DNA of 64,000 nt from assembly GCA_937890005.1 (NCBI GenBank), contig CALBZA010000037.1:5946-69945 (forward strand). The letters run 5' to 3'. The notes below the pieces were generated by a model. It was given only the letters and a program-made list of their open reading frames with translations, was not told where the DNA came from and did no database searches. A program made the position numbers and the translations under genes. Positions 8,757 through 17,226 of the stretch are shown one piece after another; the stretch's first letter is position 1; every line of letters begins with the position of its first letter. The DNA is from an uncultured Verrucomicrobia subdivision 3 bacterium (lineage in GTDB: Bacteria > Verrucomicrobiota > Verrucomicrobiia > Limisphaerales > DASXHY01).

Positions 8757-11700
8757 ATGCCCAACGCGCTTCAAAACCATGTCAGTCTTTTCGTTGCAAC
8801 TTCCCTTGCTGCACTTGTAACAACGGTTCCTTCCGTGCCCGCTGCCGAGCGCCCGCCCGAACAGGAAATTCGCGGGCCGACGCCGATGCTGGAAAGTTCC
8901 ATCGACCGGCCGTTGCGTTACTTTCCTGAGAACCGGGATTTTGTGATCACGAACGGCGCGGAGTTTTTCAATCGCCCGCTCTACTCCGGCAATGCGCCGT
9001 TCCGCATCGATGGCGGCGATCGCCCCGAGTTTTCCATTTACATGGCAGGGCGTGGCGGAAATTTGCGACTGGGAATACATACGGAAACCTCTTCCCGCTG
9101 GCTTCATTCCGAGCCGACGATTGTCGCACGTTATCGCGCGGGCTCGTTGATCTACGATTTTCCTTCGGAAGCCGGGAATCTGCTGCGTCTGACAGTTCTG
9201 CCGTTTCGGGACAATCGTGGAATGATCGTTCGGATCGAACCCGGTCCGGCTTTTCCTGCCGGCGCGGATTTTGTTGCCGCATTTGGCGGCGTGAATGGGA
9301 TGCGCGGACGTCGCAGTGGCGACATTGGATGCGAGAATCTTCCCGTCAGTGAATTCTTCCAATTGCGGCCGGAACAATGTCGTGACGACGCAATCTCGCT
9401 TGGCCCAAGCCGGTTCATCACGCGAGGGCGTCCCGGTGCACTGATGGGATATCTGCCCGGGGCTGAGGCGATGATCGCCAACGCAAATCACTGGCAATCG
9501 CTGCCCAAATTATTGGGATCGGCGTCGGAGCAAACTGCTGACTTCACCAACCGGCTCGTCATTCTGCGGCTCAAGGCGCCAAAGAGTGCGTTCCATTTCG
9601 TCCTTTTTCCCATCGCAACGAACGCCCATTGGGACAGCTTTTTTCCGAGCACCACAGACCGGGAGCTTGCACTCAATTTTGCCGCCGAGGAGCAGAATCG
9701 AAGGATGGTCGCTGATCGTGTGCTGATTGAAACGCCTGATCCGTTTCTCAATGCAGCGGCTTCCGCGTTGAACATTGCGGCTGATGGAGTCTGGGACGAA
9801 AACCAGAAATCCTTCATGCACGGCGCTGTTGCATGGCGCAATCGGCTTCTCGGCTGGCGTGGGCTTTACGCCGGCGATGCGCTGGGCTGGCACGATCGCA
9901 CGCGGCTTCACTTCGAAGGATTCGCTGCTCAACAGAATACCAATCCGATTCCGGACACGATTCCGCCGGCTGATGCTTCGGCCAATCTTTCCCGCAGTGA
10001 AGCCGCGCTGCACAGCAACGGCAACATGACGCGGAATCATTACGACATGAACCTCGTCGCGGTGGACGCGTTCTTCCGGCATTTGCTCTGGACGGGTGAC
10101 CTGGCGTTCGCCGAACGCATGTGGCCTGTGATTGAACGGCATCTCGCCTGGGAACGCCGCCTGTTCCGTCGCGAGTTCGGTCCGGACAAACTGCCGCTCT
10201 ACGAGGCGTATGCCGCGATCTGGGCGAGCGACGATCTTGGATACAACGGCGGCGGTTCGGCGCATGGTTCGGCCTACAATTATTTTCACAATCGCATGGC
10301 CGCTCGCGTGGCAAAGCTGCTCGGCAAGGATGCCTCGCTGTATGAACGCGAAGCGGAGTTGATCGCGAAAGGCATGCGCGAACATCTGTGGCTCAAGGAC
10401 CGCGGCTGGTTCGCGGAATGGAAGGATTATCTCGGCGAACAGTTGCCTCATTCGAATCCCGCCGTGTGGACGTTCTATCACACGATCGATTCGCAGGTGC
10501 CGACACCGGAAGAGGCGTTTCAGATGACCCGATTCCTCGACACGCGGATCCCACGCATTCCCGTTCGCGGTCCCAACGTTCCTGAAGGCAACTTCACCAT
10601 CGCGACCACCTCCTGGATGCCTTACACGTGGTCGCTGAATAATGTCGTCATGGCGGAATCGATGCACACGGCACTGGCCTACTGGCAGGCCGGGCGCGAC
10701 GATTCAGCGGTGCCGTTGTTCAAGGGAGCGGTGTTGGACAGCATGTTTCTTGGGTTGTGTCCGGGGAACGTCGGGCTGACAACCTTCTACGATGCAAATC
10801 GCCGTGAAACGCAGCGTGATTTTGCCGATGCCGTCGGCGCAACTTCGCGGGCGCTGATTGAAGGATTGTTTGGAATTCAACCGGACCTGCTGGCGGGAGA
10901 AGTTGTGATCCGCCCTGGATTTCCGAGAGAATGGAATCACGCCGCGTTGAATCATCCCGACCTGGCTTTCCGATTTGTCCGCGATGGCGACCGCGAAACC
11001 TATTTCGTTCACACCTATTTTTCGAATCCCGTCCGGGTCCGTTTTTCCGTCCCGGCTTTTCGCGCGGAGATCGCATCGATTTCTGCAAACGGAAAAGCCG
11101 TGTCATGGAAATCGATTGCGAATCCAGACGGAACACGGCGAGTTCAGGTGGAATTGGAACCGGGCGAGAAGCACGAGCTGACAATTGAATGGAAAGGTGC
11201 CGTTGCCGATGCACCTCGGATAACGCCGATGCCCGATGATCCGGACGCACCGGTTTTCCCACCTGCATTTGATTGGAAGATGCGCGTGCCTGCGAGTGTG
11301 AAGTTTGAACCGGTCAATCTGACGACCCACTTCAACGACCGGGTCACCCAAATCTTCAAGAATGAATATCTCGAGCCGCGCTCGCCGTTCTGTTCGCTTG
11401 CAACGCCAAAGCAGGGAATCGGCAGCTGGTGTCATCCCAACGACAGTTTCGACGTCGATGACTCCGGATTGCGCGGATTGTCGCGATCGGGCGGCGGACA
11501 AATCCGGCTGCCCAACGGAGTTCCTTTCTCAACTCCGCACGAACCGGATTCGAGGAACATCGTGTTCACATCGCAGTGGGCCAATTATCCGACGTCCGCA
11601 ACGGTCCCCCTGTCCGGCAAGGCATCGCATGCATTTCTGATGATGGCCGGTTCCACGAGCGCGATGCAAAGCCGGTTCGACAACGGCGAAGTGATCGTCA

Positions 11701-12017
11701 CCTATCAGGATGGTTCCGTTGCGCGCCTGCCGCTGCACAATCCGATCAACTGGTGGCCGATCGATCAGGATTATTTCATCGATGACTTTGCGTTCCGGCG
11801 TCCGGAACCGATTCCGCCGCGCGTCAATCTGAAGACCGGGCAGATTCGGATTCTCGATCCTGAGGATTTCAAGGGCAAAGGCCGAACGGTTCCGGGTGGA
11901 GCGGCGACGGTTCTGGATTTGCCGCTGGATTCCTCGAAGGAATTGAAATCGCTCACAGTGCGATCGATTGCGAATGAAGTTGTGATCGGTCTGATGAGTC
12001 TCACCCTTCAACGCTAG
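8757..12017 (+). CDS. Secreted DUF4450-type putative glycoside hydrolase
   Basis: The 1086-residue protein has an N-terminal signal peptide (hydrophobic about 10-25, cleavage near PAA). An N-terminal beta domain is followed by an (alpha/alpha)6-like hydrolase core with W/G/D-rich segments, for example WRNRLLGWRGLYAGDALGW at about 360-380 and the W/N-rich TSWMPYTWSLNN near 620. C-terminal beta domains complete it. The architecture resembles DUF4450 proteins, which accompany polysaccharide-utilisation genes in Bacteroidota and are predicted glycosidases of the six-hairpin fold. It forms a two-gene unit with the GH43-like gene 12 bp downstream. The substrate is unknown; an alpha-rhamnosidase-like or similar debranching role is only a guess. 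Confidence 0.7.
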   Translation: MPNALQNHVSLFVATSLAALVTTVPSVPAAERPPEQEIRGPTPMLESSIDRPLRYFPENRDFVITNGAEFFNRPLYSGNAPFRIDGGDRPEFSIYMAGRGGNLRLGIHTETSSRWLHSEPTIVARYRAGSLIYDFPSEAGNLLRLTVLPFRDNRGMIVRIEPGPAFPAGADFVAAFGGVNGMRGRRSGDIGCENLPVSEFFQLRPEQCRDDAISLGPSRFITRGRPGALMGYLPGAEAMIANANHWQSLPKLLGSASEQTADFTNRLVILRLKAPKSAFHFVLFPIATNAHWDSFFPSTTDRELALNFAAEEQNRRMVADRVLIETPDPFLNAAASALNIAADGVWDENQKSFMHGAVAWRNRLLGWRGLYAGDALGWHDRTRLHFEGFAAQQNTNPIPDTIPPADASANLSRSEAALHSNGNMTRNHYDMNLVAVDAFFRHLLWTGDLAFAERMWPVIERHLAWERRLFRREFGPDKLPLYEAYAAIWASDDLGYNGGGSAHGSAYNYFHNRMAARVAKLLGKDASLYEREAELIAKGMREHLWLKDRGWFAEWKDYLGEQLPHSNPAVWTFYHTIDSQVPTPEEAFQMTRFLDTRIPRIPVRGPNVPEGNFTIATTSWMPYTWSLNNVVMAESMHTALAYWQAGRDDSAVPLFKGAVLDSMFLGLCPGNVGLTTFYDANRRETQRDFADAVGATSRALIEGLFGIQPDLLAGEVVIRPGFPREWNHAALNHPDLAFRFVRDGDRETYFVHTYFSNPVRVRFSVPAFRAEIASISANGKAVSWKSIANPDGTRRVQVELEPGEKHELTIEWKGAVADAPRITPMPDDPDAPVFPPAFDWKMRVPASVKFEPVNLTTHFNDRVTQIFKNEYLEPRSPFCSLATPKQGIGSWCHPNDSFDVDDSGLRGLSRSGGGQIRLPNGVPFSTPHEPDSRNIVFTSQWANYPTSATVPLSGKASHAFLMMAGSTSAMQSRFDNGEVIVTYQDGSVARLPLHNPINWWPIDQDYFIDDFAFRRPEPIPPRVNLKTGQIRILDPEDFKGKGRTVPGGAATVLDLPLDSSKELKSLTVRSIANEVVIGLMSLTLQR

Positions 12018-12029
12018 CTTCATTCACCC

Positions 12030-13154
12030 ATGAAAACCCAGAGGGCCTCATCGGCACTGCGATCGCTTTCGCTCACCGCGGCGTTCGTGGTTGGAATTGC
12101 ATTTCAAACAGTCGCGGCAACGGATGAAGTTTCTCAGGCTGAAATGCAGGCCATCTACGACGAGGTAAAAACACCGTTCAAGTATGGCGTGGTGATCGAA
12201 CCTCCGCCCGGAAAGAAAGTGGATTGCCCGAACGTGTTTCGGCACGGGAACAAGTGGTACATGGTGTATGTGCTGATGGAGAATGATCCGCCAGGCTACA
12301 CCACAGAGCTCGCTGAAAGCGACGATCTGCTGAGCTGGAAACCGCTTGGAACAATTCTCGATCGTGGCGCGATGAATACCTGGGATCATGCGAACGCCGG
12401 CGGCGGCATTGCGTTGTTCGACACCACATGGGGCGGAAGCAACACGCTGCAAACGCACGAGGAACGCTATTGGATGTCCTACATCGGCGGTGAACTGTTC
12501 GGTTACGAGAAGACGCCGCTTGCGATCGGAATGGCTTCCACCACCGATCCATCGAAGGCGCGCTTGTGGGAAAAAATTCCGAAACCGGTGCTGCAGTCGA
12601 GCGACCCCGATGCGCGGGAACACGAGAAGGAAACGCTCTACAAGAGCTACATCTTCCGCGACGACTCGAAAACGCTCGGCGCTCCGTTTGTCATGTTTTA
12701 CAACGCGAAACCTCATCGCGGCAGCGAACAGATTTTTGCGGCCACGTCCGAAGACATGAAAACATGGAAACGCTTCGGGCCGGGTACGGCGTTGGAAAAC
12801 TTGCCGCCAACTGGCGCCAAGCACGGTGTCATCAGTGGCGATCCACAGATCGTCCGAATGAATGACCTTTGGGTGATGTTCTATTTCGGCGCATTCTGGA
12901 AGGAAGGGGCCTTCGATACCTTTGCAGCGTCGCGTGATCTCGTTCACTGGACGAAATGGAACGGGCAGGATTTGATTCGGCCTTCAGAACCGTTCGACAC
13001 TCCATTTGCCCACAAGCCATGGCTGCTGAAGCACGATGGCGTGGTGTATCACTTCTACTGCGCTGTCGGTGGAAAGGATCATCATCGCACCATCGCGCTG
13101 GCGACATCGAAAGATTTGCGTAAGAACAAGGCGGGTGAAACTTCGGAGAAGTAA
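12030..13154 (+). CDS. Secreted GH43-like five-bladed beta-propeller glycosidase
   Basis: The 374-residue protein has a signal peptide (cleavage after about residue 30, QTVAA). Its propeller blades contain repeated DCPNVFRHGNKWYMVYV, ESDDLLSWKPLG, GDPQIVRMNDLWVMFYFG and HKPWLLKHDGVVYHFYCAV motifs. These Asp-Pro plus W-Y-M-Y strands are typical of GH43/GH32/GH130-like glycosidases. The early Asp of DCPNVF and the Asp of GDPQIV are candidate active-site acids. It lies 12 bp after the DUF4450 gene, which suggests joint action on one plant or algal polysaccharide. The exact specificity is unknown. Confidence 0.75.
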   Translation: MKTQRASSALRSLSLTAAFVVGIAFQTVAATDEVSQAEMQAIYDEVKTPFKYGVVIEPPPGKKVDCPNVFRHGNKWYMVYVLMENDPPGYTTELAESDDLLSWKPLGTILDRGAMNTWDHANAGGGIALFDTTWGGSNTLQTHEERYWMSYIGGELFGYEKTPLAIGMASTTDPSKARLWEKIPKPVLQSSDPDAREHEKETLYKSYIFRDDSKTLGAPFVMFYNAKPHRGSEQIFAATSEDMKTWKRFGPGTALENLPPTGAKHGVISGDPQIVRMNDLWVMFYFGAFWKEGAFDTFAASRDLVHWTKWNGQDLIRPSEPFDTPFAHKPWLLKHDGVVYHFYCAVGGKDHHRTIALATSKDLRKNKAGETSEK

Positions 13155-13208
13155 GACGGCGGATAAATTTGAGATTTTGCGGGTTGCGTGGGAAGCTGGA
13201 GCGCTTTC

Positions 13209-13835
13209 ATGAGCGTCAAAGTCAAAATTTGCGGAATCACAAATCTGCCTGATGCCATTGCAGCGGCTGAAGCGGGCGCGGATGCCATCGGGTTCATGTT
13301 TTTCGATCAAAGTCCGCGCTACATCACGGTTGCCGATGCCGCAAAGATCGCTTCGGCGCTTCCACCGTTCGTGATGCGCGTCGGCGTTTTCGTGAACCCG
13401 AACGAAGAGCTGGTTTTTCGCGCCGTTGCGGAATGCGGTTTGAGCCTGCTGCAGTTTCACGGCGATGAAACGCCGGAGTTTTGCACGCAATTTGGCCTGA
13501 TGAGCATGAAGGCGTTTCGGATTCGCGACAGGGAATCGTTGAACACGCTGGATTCCTACAACACCGATGCCTGGCTGCTGGATGCCTATTCGTCGAAGGG
13601 CCTTGGCGGCACGGGAGAAAAGTTCAACTGGGATCTCGCCGTTGAGGCAAAGAAGCGCGGCCGCCCGATTTTTCTCGCCGGTGGTCTGACGCCTGAAAAC
13701 GTTGCCGAAGCCGTTCAAACGGTCGAACCGTTCGGAGTCGATGTTTCCAGCGGCGTCGAGTCAGCGCCCGGAAAAAAGGATGTCGCGAAGATCCGGAACT
13801 TCATTCAAATGGCGAAGACGGCATTGATTGTCTGA
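13209..13835 (+). CDS. trpF: Phosphoribosylanthranilate isomerase
   Basis: TrpF is a 208-residue TIM barrel that converts N-(5'-phosphoribosyl)anthranilate to CdRP in tryptophan synthesis. KICGITN with the catalytic Cys is at residues 5-11, GFMFFDQSPRYI follows, and FLAGGLTPENV plus GVDVSSGVE form the phosphate-binding end. The ATG at 13209 is preceded by GGAG and places KICGITN at the expected distance; a 7-residue longer start is possible. trpB follows 148 bp downstream. trpA, trpC, trpD and trpE are not in the window. Confidence 0.96.
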   Translation: MSVKVKICGITNLPDAIAAAEAGADAIGFMFFDQSPRYITVADAAKIASALPPFVMRVGVFVNPNEELVFRAVAECGLSLLQFHGDETPEFCTQFGLMSMKAFRIRDRESLNTLDSYNTDAWLLDAYSSKGLGGTGEKFNWDLAVEAKKRGRPIFLAGGLTPENVAEAVQTVEPFGVDVSSGVESAPGKKDVAKIRNFIQMAKTALIV

Positions 13836-13852
13836 GGAACGGCCGGGGTATA

Positions 13853-13905
13853 GGAGCGCGGATCGTCGGTCCACGCGAATCGTACGGAGCAATGCTCAGC
13901 GCTCC
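13853..13905. repeat. Palindromic element between trpF and trpB
   Basis: GGAGCGC at 13853-13859 pairs with GCGCTCC at 13899-13905 around a 39-nt interior. The left flank TAGGAGCGCGG recurs at about 43396-43406 inside the composite element downstream of the 12S gene, so this appears to be a partial member of that repeat family. Confidence 0.5.
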
Positions 13906-13983
13906 TGCATTGAGATGCGTTCGCACCGGGCCTCGGGCCAATTCCGCCTTTCTCGAACGTCTTCTTTCAATTAGGTTTCCACC

Positions 13984-15198
13984 ATGACCAACGCTGTCGC
14001 AGAACAACTTCCTGACGCGCAGGGGCACTTCGGACCTTACGGCGGCCGCTATGTGCCGGAAACGCTCATGCATCCGTTGAAGGAACTGGAGGAAGAATAT
14101 TTCCGCGCGCAAAAAGACCCGGAGTTTCAAAAGGAGTTTCAGTATTACCTGCGCGAGTTTTGTGGACGCCCCACGCCGCTTTACTTTGCCGAACGCCTCA
14201 CGCGCGAACTCGGTGGCGCGAAGATTTATCTCAAACGCGAAGATCTGCTGCACACCGGCGCCCACAAGATCAACAACGCGATCGGCCAGATTCTGCTGGC
14301 GAAGCGAATGGGCAAGACGCGGATCATTGCCGAAACCGGCGCCGGCCAGCATGGCGTTGCGACAGCCACGGTCAGCGCGATGTTTGGATTGAAATGCGTC
14401 ATCTACATGGGCGCGGTCGATTGCGAACGTCAGATGCTGAATGTCTATCGCATGAAAATGCTCGGCGCGGACGTGGTGCCGGTGCATGCGGGACAGAAGA
14501 CCTTGAAGGAAGCGGTGAATGAAGCGATGCGCGACTGGGTCACGAACGTCCGCAACACACATTACATCCTCGGCACGGCTTACGGCGCTCATCCGTATCC
14601 CGTGATGGTGCGAAATTTTCAGCGTGTGATTGGCGATGAAGCGCGCCGCCAGATTCTCGAGAAGGAGAAACGCCTGCCCGACATGCTGATTGCCTGCGTC
14701 GGCGGCGGCTCGAATGCCATTGGCCTGTTCTATCCTTTCATTGAAGACAACTCCGTAAAACTCGTGGGCGTCGAGGCCGGCGGGCTGGGCATTAAACCGG
14801 AACAGCACGCGGCTCGGTTTCAAGGCGGATCGCTCGGGGTGCTTCAGGGAACGCGCAGCTATATTCTTCAGGATGACTTCGGCCAGATTCAGCTGACGCA
14901 CAGCGTGAGTGCAGGTCTGGATTACGCCGCAGTCGGACCGGAGCATGCCTATTTGAAGGATGCCAACCGGGCCGAGTACACCTATGCGACCGATGACAAG
15001 GCGCTCGAAGCTTTCATGAAACTGGCCCGGCTGGAAGGCATCATTCCCGCGATGGAAAGCTCACACGCCGTTGCCGAGGTGATCAAACGCGCACCCGCCA
15101 TGAGCAAGGATTCGATTGTGATCGTCAATCTGTCCGGGCGCGGTGACAAGGACGTCGCGCAGGTTGCCGCGAAAGTTGGTCTTCAGATGCCGAAATGA
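13984..15198 (+). CDS. trpB: Tryptophan synthase beta chain
   Basis: The 404-residue PLP enzyme joins indole with serine. Visible hallmarks are [13 protein letters not shown] at the N-terminus, the PLP lysine in [20 protein letters not shown], the phosphate loop GGGSNAIG, and LSGRGDKD near the end. This is the conventional TrpB1 type. trpF is immediately upstream in the same orientation. trpA, its usual partner, is absent from the window; the next gene downstream is a small unknown protein. Confidence 0.97.
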   Translation: MTNAVAEQLPDAQGHFGPYGGRYVPETLMHPLKELEEEYFRAQKDPEFQKEFQYYLREFCGRPTPLYFAERLTRELGGAKIYLKREDLLHTGAHKINNAIGQILLAKRMGKTRIIAETGAGQHGVATATVSAMFGLKCVIYMGAVDCERQMLNVYRMKMLGADVVPVHAGQKTLKEAVNEAMRDWVTNVRNTHYILGTAYGAHPYPVMVRNFQRVIGDEARRQILEKEKRLPDMLIACVGGGSNAIGLFYPFIEDNSVKLVGVEAGGLGIKPEQHAARFQGGSLGVLQGTRSYILQDDFGQIQLTHSVSAGLDYAAVGPEHAYLKDANRAEYTYATDDKALEAFMKLARLEGIIPAMESSHAVAEVIKRAPAMSKDSIVIVNLSGRGDKDVAQVAAKVGLQMPK

Positions 15199-15339
15199 CG
15201 GCGGGTTTCGTCCAAAAAACCCACGCGCTGCTCTTGCTGGCTATTCGTTGATTGCACCGCGAGCAGCAAAATCGGAGCAGGAAATCGCAAACCGGGCACA
15301 GCAGAGTTCAGGGCGTTCTGCAATAGTGTGCGCGCCGTT

Positions 15340-15582
15340 ATGTTAGCGACACAGGACAGAACGCTCGAACAGAGCCAGAGAATCCAGGTTGAAATGGAGA
15401 ACAACCGCATGGTGAAAATTCGTGTGGAAAGCCACGACTCCAACCTCGGCTGGTACACCAGCGCCTCTCTGAACCTGCCGCTGCATCAGCTGGCTCTTCT
15501 GGAACAGGCGATTGAAGAAATGCGCCACGGAAACGACGCGGTGGAGTCCGGAGAAGGAAATATCGTTCCCTTCCCCGGTTGA
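15340..15582 (+). CDS. Small hypothetical protein downstream of trpB
   Basis: This soluble protein of about 80 residues has a mixed N-terminal part (ENNRMVKIRVESHDSNLGWY) and a helical, leucine-rich centre (PLHQLALLEQAIEEMRH), ending NIVPFPG. An in-frame GTG at 15328 and an internal ATG at 15393 are alternative starts; the ATG at 15340 was chosen. The frame is biased as a real gene, and it sits in the trpB direction 141 bp after it. No family is recognised. Confidence 0.55.
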   Translation: MLATQDRTLEQSQRIQVEMENNRMVKIRVESHDSNLGWYTSASLNLPLHQLALLEQAIEEMRHGNDAVESGEGNIVPFPG

Positions 15583-15608
15583 GATTCGATCGGCGACAAG
15601 TCGGGAGG

Positions 15609-16070
15609 CTATGAAGACGCCGCCTGCCGATGAGCAGGTTCAGCAGTCTGTGCGATCCGCACCTTCCCCAGCAGTTTCTGCAATTCCTCGACATCCTTGT
15701 CTTCATCGAGAATGTGATTCTCGAGCATGAACTGTGTGGGGAGATGTTTGCAGGCTGCGTGAGCGCGGGTATAAATCTCGACCGCTTTCTTTTCGACCGC
15801 CAGATTCATTTCAAGCATCTGCAGAATGTCCGTGGACTGCTGGACCTTGCCGACTTCCGTCGTCGGAATTCCGCCGAGATAAACAATCCGTTCGCCCCAC
15901 ATCTTTGCGTGATTCAAAGATTCCTTGGCGTGATGCTCGAACACTTCCTCATACAACAGCTTGTTCGTTCCTGTAAGGAGCATGCTGTGCTGGTTGTATT
16001 GGATTGCAGCGGTGTATTCCAGGGTGACCGCTTCGTTGAGGATCTGGATCAGTTCGTCGTGTTGCGCCAT
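15609..16070 (-). CDS. Bacterioferritin-like ferritin-fold protein
   Basis: The 153-residue four-helix-bundle protein aligns by eye with bacterioferritin: Glu18 (LEYTAA), His54 (LNHAKM), Glu93 (AVEKKA) and Glu123 match ferroxidase ligands. The position of Glu51 is Ser51, the haem-ligand Met52 is Leu52, and His130 falls on Asp126. A full bacterioferritin centre and haem site therefore seem not to be conserved. It could be an iron-storage or oxidative-stress protein with an altered di-metal site. It is divergent from the DUF72 gene. Confidence 0.8.
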   Translation of the reverse strand: MAQHDELIQILNEAVTLEYTAAIQYNQHSMLLTGTNKLLYEEVFEHHAKESLNHAKMWGERIVYLGGIPTTEVGKVQQSTDILQMLEMNLAVEKKAVEIYTRAHAACKHLPTQFMLENHILDEDKDVEELQKLLGKVRIAQTAEPAHRQAASS

Positions 16071-16187
16071 AAATGCGTTCCTTTCGCGAGAAAGAGAATG
16101 CCCTCGTGGGAAATTCTGTCAAAGGCTTAGTAACCCCATTCGCATCCTGTGCCTTGACGCGGCAGCGAAGATGATTGAGTAACGCTG

Positions 16188-16943
16188 ATGATTTGGATCG
16201 GAACATCGGGCTTTCAGTATGACGAATGGAAGGGAACGTTTTATCCCGCGACGCTCTCAAAGGCGAAAATGCTGTCTTACTATGCCGGACATTTTTCGAC
16301 GACGGAAGTGAACTACAGCTTTCGCCGAATCCCGAGTCTTACGACCATCGAGAAGTGGAACAGAGAAACGCCGTCAATGTTTCAATTCACGTTCAAGGCG
16401 CCGCAGGAGATAACGCATTTTCGAAAACTCAGGGACTGCGGTCCCATCCTGAATGCTTTCGCTGATGTGATCCAGACGCTTGATCAAAAACTCGGTGTCG
16501 TGCTGTTTCAACTTCCGCCCACTTTCGAAAGAGACGATGTCGTGCTGGGGGAGTTTTTGAACAACATTCCGAAAGGCCTGAAGAGCGCGTTCGAATTTCG
16601 GCACAAATCGTGGCTTTCCGACGACACCTTCTCCCAATTGGAGAAAGCGGGCGCCGCGGTTTGCATCGCCGATACCGAAGATCTCTCGACGCCTGTCGTT
16701 TTCACGGCGCCATACAGTTACTTCCGATTGAGGCGGACGGATTACAAGAAGGCGGACATCGAACGCTGGGCAAAGGTCATTCAGGAAAGGCAGTCAACAG
16801 ATGGCGATGCCTACGTTTATTTCAAACATGAAGAGGCTGGCGTTGGACCGCAGTTCGGCAAACAACTTCAGCAACTGCTCGGGGTCGAACCTGCACCTGC
16901 GCCAAGCAAGAAATCCCAATTGAATCTTTTCCCTTCCAGCTGA
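16188..16943 (+). CDS. DUF72 family protein
   Basis: The 251-residue TIM-barrel-like protein has the family's opening IWIGTSGFQYDEWKGTFYP, the VNYSFRRIP strand, FQFTFKAP and the late YVYFKHEEAG motif. DUF72 (YecE-like) proteins are widespread, and their biochemical function is not established. The C-terminus is slightly extended (APSKKSQLNLF). It is divergently transcribed from the ferritin-like gene, and no functional link is visible. Confidence 0.9.
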   Translation: MIWIGTSGFQYDEWKGTFYPATLSKAKMLSYYAGHFSTTEVNYSFRRIPSLTTIEKWNRETPSMFQFTFKAPQEITHFRKLRDCGPILNAFADVIQTLDQKLGVVLFQLPPTFERDDVVLGEFLNNIPKGLKSAFEFRHKSWLSDDTFSQLEKAGAAVCIADTEDLSTPVVFTAPYSYFRLRRTDYKKADIERWAKVIQERQSTDGDAYVYFKHEEAGVGPQFGKQLQQLLGVEPAPAPSKKSQLNLFPSS

Positions 16944-17185
16944 TGCTCAAAAATGTCGAAGAGTCCCAAATGGATTTTTATAAATTCAACAGCCGTTTCG
17001 AAAACGCGTTTTCATCCGGTGAACCGTCATGTTGACATCGTTTTTACCCACAGCGACGGCTACCAAATACCTTGGCGTTCCCAGATCCAAATCTCTTCGA
17101 ATGATGAACGCCGAGTCCATCGGCGCTTTCGTCAGCCGGGAAATCAAACCGAAGCACCGCTTCAAGAAGATCGTATAAGCAACAA

Positions 17186-17210
17186 AGCCGCAGGTGGATT
17201 GCCTGCGGCT
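17186..17210 (-). terminator. Probable terminator of the hopanoid operon
   Basis: AGCCGCAGG / CCTGCGGCT is a 9-bp stem with a 7-nt loop, 17 bp past the hpnJ stop. On the minus strand it is followed by TTTGTTGCTT. The T-tract is imperfect, but position and stem strength favour an intrinsic terminator. Confidence 0.7.
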
Positions 17211-17226
17211 CTGTGGAAATTCCGAA

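Noticed and set aside
16986..17120. Short minus-strand frame (44 residues, MDSAFIIRRDLDLG...) beyond hpnJ
   Set aside because: Less compositionally odd than other shadows, but it has no ribosome-binding site and no family, and it lies behind the probable operon terminator.
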